NCBI RefSeq assembly: GCF_032884065.1
Contig: NC_088868.1
Location: 38,866,867-38,930,866, forward strand
From: Artemia franciscana
Taxonomy: Eukaryota > Arthropoda > Branchiopoda > Anostraca > Artemiidae
DNA: 64,000 nucleotides
Direction of reading: 5' to 3'
Below the pieces are notes generated by a model, which saw only the letters and a program-made list of their open reading frames with translations, ran no database searches and was not told the DNA's origin. Shown here one piece after another: positions 57,037 to 64,000 of the stretch (position 1 is its first letter; every line of letters starts with the position of its first letter). The translations under genes and the position numbers were made by a program.

Positions 57037-58118
57037 TTAGCCCATCCATAACCTTGGTGGCGCTTGCACGTCCTCAAGAAGTATTTTTTCAGCTTTGAAT
57101 TGGTGAGCGGCTATGCAGTTTCCAAAGTCAAGGTTGGGTCTTATGATGGCCTTATAAAGTCTAAGAAAGACTTTGGAAAAACTGCTCGTAATAGATCCCT
57201 TGGGTAGGCCAAGTCCTGCGTTAGATTTAGAAACCACATTCCTTGTGTGGGAGTGAAACTTGAGCTGATTATCAGTGAGTACACCCAAGTCCCTTTCTTC
57301 GTTGTGGGTTTGGAGATCAATTTGTGCTCGCTTGTCAGGATCCTGCATTGTGTACACTGCGTTTTCATTCTTTGGTCCAAAGTGCAAGACGCAGCATTTG
57401 CTGATGTTGAATGAAAGTAGCCACTCATCAGCCCACTCTTGGATATGGTTGAGATCGACTTGGAGGCTTATGCTATCTGCCGGACCGAAGAGCTTGGAAT
57501 CAGCGGCAAATAGTATGATACAGTTGCTTACCCTAGTAACTAAATCTTTGATATAAATCAAGAAGAGGGTTAGGCCAATGACTGTGCCTTGTGGGACACC
57601 ACTGATGAAATCACAAGGTTTGGAGTATATCTTCTGACCACGTGATCAGAACAGTCTGACCCTTTGTGTGCATTAATTGACCGTCGTCTGGTTTAGGCCT
57701 GCAGAGAGGCACCTGATGTGGAGCCTTCTGTGAGGAACCTTATCGAACACTTTGGTTAGATTAAGAAGAATCAGGTCAACAGGTATACCAGCGTCCAGAA
57801 GTTGTTGATGATGTTATAGGTTTCAATTAGATTGGTTTTCACCGACTTGTTGCGACGGAATCTATGTTGGTTTTTAGAAAATATCATGTAGGTTATTAGT
57901 TGAACGGGAATTGCGTCGTTCACGATTCTCTCAAGTAGCTTGGCGACGGCGGACGCAGGGCTGATTCGTCTGTAGTTCTCTGCTATGTATTTGTCCCCTT
58001 TCTTGAAAATGGGAGCCACATGTGCCCCTTTCGAATCAGACGGAACAGTGCAGGAGTCAAGCGAAGAATGGAAGATGTTTGTACGGTGTGCAGCGATGAT
58101 GCTTACAACTCCTTTCAA
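57037..58118 (-). pseudogene. Reverse transcriptase of the CR1-like LINE
   Basis: 58118-57771 carries VPSDSKGAHVAPIFKKGDKY, ENYRRISPASAVAKLLERIV and NQHRFRRNKSVKTNLIE (motifs 0-2). The catalytic Asp region and PQG box (PFDLILLNLTKVFDKV-like, VSGVPQGTVIGLTLFL-like) fall in the frame-shifted stretch 57770-57570. 57561-57037 carries CIILFAADSKLFGPADS, where FADD reads FAAD, so one catalytic aspartate is lost, then LLSFNISKCCVLHFG and ERDLGVLTDNQLKFHSHTRN. It is a pseudogene by frameshift and by this residue. Confidence 0.82.
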
Positions 58119-58960
58119 TAACCTCGGATGGATGTTGTCTGGTCCAGCACATTTGTTGGCATCGAGGTTTGAAAGTTGCTTTAGTACTGTGGCTTTTCTA
58201 CGATTAATTCGGTCATTTGATTGGTGGCGTTGGATTGAGGCGCTGGTGGTAGTTCACCATCCGGTGCAGATGTAAAGAAGGAGGCGAACTGTTGGTTGAG
58301 CAGCTCTCCGATTTCTTCTAGATCGGCTGCTTCACTATTGTTTTCCCTCTCTAGACGTTTGATGTTGCGTCGGTTACAGTCTTTGCTTGAGACGTAGTTC
58401 CAGAATATTTTGGGGTTGTATAAATATTCTATAGGGGAATCCATCTTTCCAGGCTATATCAGGGAGATTAAAGTCTCCGGCAATGAGTAGTTTCCTTTGA
58501 AGCTGGTGGTTGCTTTTTTGAAGACACAGGCAAGTTCCCGCTCAGATTCTAACATTGACGGTGGTGAAGCGCTTCTGTAGATGCATTCCACCCTGATCAA
58601 AACATTGTGGTAGTTCTCAGCTTCACAAAGGTTGAACCATACTCTTTTGAGGTTTTTCGGTTGAAGTAATGATTGAATAGGCTTGATGAAATACGAAGCT
58701 TTGACAAAGGCCATAATACCTTATTGGCAATGAGGGCTTGAAAGATTGGATATTAGCTGGTATCCCGAGATTTTAAGATTTTGGCCAGTTAGTTGGTTCC
58801 GGCTATTTTTTCAACATACTTTGGTAAGGAGGATCAAACCATAATCTTTCTTATAGATTGCTGACCTGAGTTTGTTGATTTTATTCGGTAGCTAGTATAT
58901 ATTCGTGATGGCTACGCTCGGATCGGGGGATATCCATACTTCTTCTTCGCCATCCCCTTT

Positions 58961-59600
58961 CTAGTAACTTTCGCTATCATCAAAAGAAATAAAACTCATT
59001 TCTTCTTCTTCTTCCAAGGAACCGTCTGCAGTTACAAACGAGTATGAAAATTTATCACTAATAATGTCACTAAGGATTATTTCATCATTTTTTATGTCAC
59101 CAAAAAGAGCAAAACTATTTACACTATACACTAATGGTGTGGTGACAGTTGGAGTCACACCACAATTGCTTCCGAGGTTTTTTTGGACGATTTTATTGTC
59201 TTTAATGATCAGATTTAGTTTGCCATTAGACCCACAATCACTCAGTCCTGCATATAGTTGTTTTCTACTTTCCCTGTCAGCTTTAACCTTGTCGTGACGG
59301 CACTGTACTGCGTCGCTGTTGTTTTTTCTTTCATAAGTTTTCAAAGTTTTTCTGGGCAACGAAGGATCGGTAACCCTAAAAACAATTTGTACGGTGGTGT
59401 TGGACGGATCTTGAGCGGACGCTGTAGAAGGTTGCTTGTTCAGCTGCTTTACACTAGTGATAATAACGGGCATACCGTGTACTTTCTGTAGAAATTCCAC
59501 GATAAAGGCTTTTTTGGGTGTATTTTGCGCTTCAACTGAGAGTGTAGGGCTGATTGTGACCCTGAAAGCGATGAGATTGTTTTTTTTTCTCTGTCGGTTT
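58961..59600 (-). pseudogene. CR1-like LINE ORF1, C-terminal RNA-binding part
   Basis: The frame reads KNNLIAFRVTISPTLSVEAQ, then VEFLQKVHGMPVIITSVKQL, VQIVFRVTDPSLPRKTLKTY and KVKADRESRKQLYAGLSDCG, the pattern of the RRM-like and C-terminal domains of CR1/Jockey ORF1 proteins (REKRKNNLIVFNVPE.., VEFIQKL, D..KxxREERKxLxxEL). The tail from about residue 100 is acidic (SLEEEEEMSFISF). A frame change at an A-run near 59580 separates it from the PHD part. Confidence 0.7.
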
Positions 59601-59666
59601 GTAGCGCCTCAGCTACCATCTTATCTAGTTCGCTGGCTTGCTTGGCTATTTTGCAAACGTCAGCTT

Positions 59667-60311
59667 CTATTTTTCGGCAAAAACACAGTTTACAATATCC
59701 TTGACTTCTGACGCAAAAACTTGTTTTATATTCTCCTCAAGATCGCTGATTTTGGCTCTGACAGAATCCAGAGAAGTATCATATCCCATATGAATGAATG
59801 AGTCAAAAACGCCCTGCACTTTATTTCTGTGCTCTGTTAATGTGGATTTTACATCGTCTGAGACGATTCGCTTGCTACCACCGGCTTTGCACAAAGGACG
59901 GACCCAAACATTTCCAAGTCTTTTGTTCATTCTGTTAAATATATCGTACTCTGTATAAGACATCGAGAGGCATCTTACGCAAAACCAGGAATTACATTTT
60001 TCACACTGTACGTCATTTGACCTTTCATCCAAAGCACAACCTTCCACCGCACACTTATTAGAGCCCTTTTCGGGCGTTGAGGCTTTCGGCCGTTTCTTAA
60101 CGCTTTTCCTGTGGTTTTCGGTGGCCTTGTATGGCAACGCTGCGTGCAAAAATAAAAAGTTTGATATTTCGTATGTTGCCAAAGATTTTATCAGCAAATA
60201 TTCAATTCTTAAAAGCTCACACCACTGATAGCCCAAATAATTATTGCCTTGAACATTCTCGAGGTAGACAGAAATTAAGGAAAATACAAAGTTCAAATCT
60301 CCTATTCCCAA
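59667..60311 (-). pseudogene. CR1-like LINE ORF1, PHD-like finger and coiled coil
   Basis: After a basic stretch (NHRKSVKKRPKASTPEKGSN), KCAVEGCALDERSNDVQCEK then CNSWFCVRCLSMSYTEYDIF and VWVRPLC form a Cys-rich module of PHD type (C-x4-C, C-x2-C, C-x2-C, final C), followed by LTEHRNKVQGVFDSF and DLEENIKQVFASEV, a short predicted coil. PHD fingers in LINE ORF1 proteins are documented for CR1-like elements, where they may bind chromatin. The start at 60311 is uncertain; sequence before about 60170 does not look like ORF1. Confidence 0.72.
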
Positions 60312-60320
60312 CAGTTTAAC

Positions 60321-61020
60321 GATGAAAATCCAGCCAGTACCAATAAAGCCCCTTGGTCGTTTGATTTTGCTCTCTTCTGCACAGACTATCGCTCAAAATA
60401 CGCAAATAACGGCCTAGCTAACGTATTCTATTGTGTTATCAAGATACAATGCTGGGCAACTACGCATTAGTGTCGACTTTGTATAATTGGAAGAAGAAGC
60501 AAGCATTCGGATTTTTTTAAATTCCTGTCCTCTACAATTTGTTTATTTGTCCTTTGTAATATAAGTCCTTTGTCTATCCCAAATGGGATAAAGAAAATTC
60601 ACTGGCTTCAAAATCCAGGTAAATAAAGTCACACGCTAAGGGAAGATACTGAAAATGATATTAAAGGATAAATACAAGCAGGAAATGACAAATGTAGGTA
60701 GAAATAGCCTAAATGTTCTATCTCACATATTTAGCCAATAATCCTGTGTCCGTTTTCAAACCATCAAGTTGCTATTGTCAAATTTTTAGATTAAACCACA
60801 GAAGAGGAAAAATATCAACACTAAACCTGTGAGATAGATTTATGTGATTAATTTGGGCTGGTCTAGGCTGAAGGGGATAGAAATAATGCTTATATTTAGT
60901 GACTTCAGGTTGCTAAGAAATAAATTTACCTATATAGGCAAGTTAGAATTATATCCTGAATCCAAATTTTTTAAAATTTGTATTGGGTTATAGCCTAGCC
61001 TATAATTTATCTTATTAGAA
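60321..61020. other. Intergenic, AT-rich, no supported gene
   Basis: No repeat or reading frame recognised apart from an ATATCCTGAATCC motif at about 60951, echoed near 61263 and 62202. Confidence 0.4.
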
Positions 61021-61575
61021 AGCAAAAATGTCATTTGACATCTTTTTTAATGCTCTCTCACAATTCAGTAATTAAATCTGGGGCTAACTGCACCTTGAGC
61101 CCTTAAAGCGGCCCCAGAGGTATCTTATATCAACTATGAAAGATCATAAAAAAGTAGCCTATCAAGTGATATGTTTCCTTTTGTCCTAGCTAAATTATAT
61201 AGCCCTCTACAAATTTACCATAAACTTCATCCCTCATCCTACCCCCTAATATGCAAATTTATACCCTGAATTCTTGATGTCAAAGTTTTGAATCTCAAAA
61301 TTCACCACTATTTTTTTTATAACAGTGAAAAAACACACAGTTAAATTGATATGGTAAGAAACTATTTTTATTTGAGTGGCCAAATAAATGAGGTTTGAAC
61401 TATTATAAGTATTTTTGGAATAATTTGCTCATAATCTCTCTTTATCATTACAAAAATAAAATACCTTTGGGACTGCTTTAGGGATCAAGATGCAATTGAC
61501 CCCAGAAACAATTATTGAATTATGAAACAGTATAAAAAAAAAAATCATCAAATAATGTTTTCATTTTCATCCTTG
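61021..61575. mobile_element. Foldback element, about 550 bp
   Basis: The left arm (61060-61130: TCTGGGGCTAACTGCACCTT, GAGCCCTTAAAGCGGCCCCA, GAGGTATCTTAT) and right arm (complement at 61455-61525: ATACCTTTGGGACTGCTTTA, GGGATCAAGATGCAATTGAC, CCCAGA) pair over about 110 bp including the flanking AATTCAGTAATT. The roughly 300-bp loop includes a CCCCCTAATATGCAAATTTA motif. No coding capacity. Confidence 0.72.
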
Positions 61576-63736
61576 CTAAATTGTATAGCAAGTATTCAAG
61601 TTTAGTTTGTATTCAAGTTTAAATTAGCCACCTTTTCTTAACAGTTGCAATAGTAGCTGTTGTGACATTGGCCTGTGACTAAATTTGAACCAGCAAATCA
61701 GCAATTAGTTAAATATTACAAATATAGGCAGTGAAATATCCAATTTTACTTATTGGTACCATTACCTATAGAGCAAAGCATATTAGTCCATGAGCCCTGT
61801 GGGCAGTGCAGTGAGGTCTGATTGGTTAAGCCTTATTTTTTATAGTCAAGATGTTTTATCACTGTAAGCCCATTTTTTGCAGAAATTTGAGGTTAGTCAT
61901 TATTCATTCATATTGTCCAACCCCAACATTTCTCTCAGCTTCAAAACCCTGTCCACTCTATGCATTTTTAGTTTCATTGAAGGGGGATTTTAGAAAGCTA
62001 AAAAATGGACATGCTTCTGTAATAATGACAAAGAAACAATATGCAATCATGAGAATCTTTCTGTATGCAGTAATATGCATTTTCAAAACCTTGTGATGAA
62101 AGTAAAGCTTTACCCCTACCCCTAAATATGTAAATTTAGGTTATATATTTGTAAATTAAGGGGAGGTGAGTGTAAAGTTCAAACTTACATTGTTGGAATT
62201 GCATCCTGAATTGAAATTTGACATTCATTTGCATCATAAATGAACTTGTCCAAATGAGATGTTGCAGAAATTCTGATTAAACAGTATAATAAACTGAGAT
62301 TCTGAAATTTACAATTCCCTCTAAAGTTACTATAACTGCCCCTTCTATCCAAAAATATTATTTGAAAAATAATACCTTACTTCTTATAGTTGTCTTTTCT
62401 ATATTTTCTTATTATTATCTTATCCTTATCAGTTTTATTTCTTCCCTCTCTTTTGGGGTTTTTATTTACCTCTTCAAATATTTTATTAATTCTACTAGTT
62501 TTATTGATTATATTATTTCTGACATGTGAAATTCTCTGTTATTTTTGATCAGTTGTATTGCATGACATTCTTACCTTATATTTAGGCACCCAATGGGTAT
62601 TTGTTGGGTGCTGTTATGACTTAATATATTTTTTAGTCAATTTCATTTGAATATTTTAAAAGTATTTTATGTTTTTGATTCTAAATCTTTTGTCAATTTA
62701 GCTTACTTTAGTGGCTTGTTTTTCTTTCACCCTGAGATGTTAATTTTGTCTATATGGGCTTATGATTGACAGTATTTTGAATAAGTATATTATTTATTTA
62801 TCTCCAATCTCAAAGCAACTTAAAAGAACTAAATTAAATTAAGCCAAAACCTTGGCTTTTTATAGTTTTCAATTTTGAAGGTTTTAACTTGTTTTGTGCA
62901 AGTGAGGGGGTTGCCCCTTTTCTAATTTATCTAATATTGTAAAGGGTTTGTTATGATAATGTTAATATAAGTTAAACTATGGAAGTGATTTGGTTCTTGT
63001 ATGTTGCTTTGACCATTTCTAAAATAAGGATTCGTTTTTAAATAAATCTTTCACTTCTTGTCAGGCTGATGGTGAAAATTTATGTGTCATTTTGTTTAAA
63101 TGTGAAGACAAAGGGAAATATACAACAGCCTTGTTCATGAATTGTGAAATATTTTATTGTCTTATCTTTCCCATGGTTGAACATGTTGTCTTCCTGTTGT
63201 CCTGGCTAAATACTAAGCACCTGTCTAAAAACTCTAAAATATAGAAAAGGGGAAAAATATACTTTGTCCAGTTGGACCAGCTAAAGAAGTTCACTGTTTT
63301 AAAAAGTGTTCCATATAGAAAATACTACTTACTAGTATAAGATTCGTTCAAAAGTTTTTCTTTCTCTTTTTTACTTTTTCATTTAAAAGCTTTAAATTGT
63401 CTAGGAACCTTAAGATTTGTATAATCTTTGGTATAAACTTTAGAAACTATATTTGCAATATATTATCATGGGTTGATCCAACCAAATCAAATCCATTGAC
63501 AGTATGACTGGTTTTTGCTGTTTGTCAGTGTGAAAATGCAAATGTCAATGACTTTATCTTCAATGTTAGAATCTATGTTTGTAACTTCCAAGTACTTAGA
63601 AGGATTGGTGCTCCTTTTTCTCTTATTAATGTATAGTATTGTTATTAAGATGTAGTTATTTAGATTCTAGAGATCTTCAATTACCTGGTGTAGTCAAAAG
63701 AAACTGACTGTGTGTTTGAGCCTCAATTTGTGAAGC
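61576..63736. other. Intergenic, AT-rich, with a small hairpin; 5' region of the next gene at its end
   Basis: A hairpin at about 62104-62180 pairs CTTTACCCCTACCCCTAAAT with ATTAAGGGGAGGTGAGTGTA. An 81-codon frame at 61851-62096 is unrecognised. From about 63660 the sequence (TTAGATTCTAGAGATCTTCA, GTAGTCAAAAGAAACTGACT) matches the 5' UTR of the zinc-finger gene at 44281. Confidence 0.5.
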
Positions 63737-63785
63737 ATGGAATCATCCAACATGGAAACATTTGGCTCCACTGCTGTTAAACAAG
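63737..63785 (+). CDS. First coding exon of a further zinc-finger-type paralogue
   Basis: The ATG opens MESSNMETFGSTAVKQ and ends G|gtaatt with one base left, the same donor and phase as the exon at 44342-44381 (MDASELFTITVKQ). The similarity covers the 5' UTR, the exon and at least 90 bp of intron (TTTGACTGAGCTAATTTGCT, TTTGGTAGAAAATGTGGACA). Unlike the two copies at 39.8 and 43.8 kb, its ATG and donor are intact. The remaining exons would lie beyond 64 kb, so the product cannot be confirmed. Confidence 0.62.
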
Positions 63786-63934
63786 GTAATTGATGCTAGG
63801 TTTGACTGAGCTAATTTGCTGCTCATTTTTGCTCTATTTGGTAGAAAATGTGGACAATCATTACAATTCCTCTCTAGATCATTAATTCTATAGTAAAGGC
63901 CATATGGCTGTAATGTTTTGTTAAAAAAATTTTC

Positions 63935-64000
63935 AGAGGCACTATATATGGAAGGGGCTCATTTGATTGGAAATTGGAAGTTCTAATGCCCTTTTCAAGA
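63935..64000 (+). repeat. Partial copy of the AGTGCCC dispersed repeat
   Basis: GGGGCTCATTTGATTGGAAA followed by TTGGAAGTTCTAATGCCCTT matches the unit start in the tandem copies at 33820-34740. It is cut by the window edge. Confidence 0.65.

Larger units (their letters stand above)
56590..60320 (-). mobile_element. Decayed CR1-like LINE with PHD-type ORF1
   Basis: About 3.7 kb on the - strand in LINE order: ORF1 (60311-58961, broken once or twice), endonuclease remnants (58714-58454: VWFNLCEAENYHNVLIRVEC), linker (58444-58181: EYLYNPKIFWNYVSSK), reverse transcriptase (58118-57037) and the C-terminal tail (57000-56640: LRGHSKEL-like, then NFFSERVVNDWNSLCESTV). Frame changes separate the blocks, so it is inactive. 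The polymerase style (ERDLGVLTDNQLKFHSHT, LYKAIIRPNLDFGN) and the PHD-like ORF1 place it with CR1-like elements, for which PHD-bearing ORF1 proteins are known. No 3' simple repeat was identified. Confidence 0.85.

Noticed and set aside
61851-62096. 81-codon frame in the AT-rich right end
   Set aside because: No recognisable domain and no neighbouring splice sites that fit.

Overview
This is animal nuclear DNA: AT-rich, with long introns bounded by GT..AG, many non-LTR retrotransposon (LINE) fragments, (TA)n and poly(T) tracts, and satellite arrays. The gene content (a coronin and a C2H2 zinc-finger gene) and the LINE types fit an arthropod. The density of tandem-repeat elements resembles a crustacean such as a brine shrimp, but that is an impression and the species cannot be fixed from the sequence.

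Layout. 1-12.3 kb holds the 3' end of a coronin gene on the + strand: three well supported exons at 1245-1400, 8940-9068 and 12050-12250 (stop), plus a possible alternative last exon at 1732-1797. Its first large intron contains a 2.5-kb satellite with a 127-bp monomer and a 509-bp higher-order unit, a truncated LINE, a transposon-like unit built of 290-bp tandem repeats, and a foldback element. 12.3-28 kb has no securely identified gene. It holds microsatellites, a tRNA-derived SINE, a 113-bp compound minisatellite, two LINE remnants, foldback elements and one candidate small two-exon gene (26409-26700). 28.4-32.4 kb is a LINE on the - strand whose two reading frames are both open over full length (368 and 892 codons). 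32.7-39.7 kb is a graveyard of older LINEs (Jockey/CR1-like and RTE-like).

39.7-49.2 kb is a zinc-finger locus. A three-exon gene with 14 C2H2 fingers (44342-49157, +) is preceded by two decayed copies of its first exon and intron. One of these is split by a second, 3.2-kb copy of the 290-bp-repeat element. A fourth, apparently usable first exon lies at 63.7 kb and probably begins another paralogue beyond the window. 49.8-55.7 kb is made of diverged duplications that include a coding-like segment of unknown identity, an RTE fragment and a decayed hAT transposase (BED finger, ZBED5-like). 56.6-60.3 kb is a decayed CR1-like LINE on the - strand with a PHD-like finger in ORF1. 60.3-64 kb is AT-rich with a foldback element.

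The most interesting structures are the 290-bp satellite-bearing units, which share an 11-bp terminal inverted repeat (TATGGCACTTG) in two copies, and the multiplied zinc-finger first-exon block. Exon calls rest on splice sites, phase and protein resemblance read by eye. No database search was possible.
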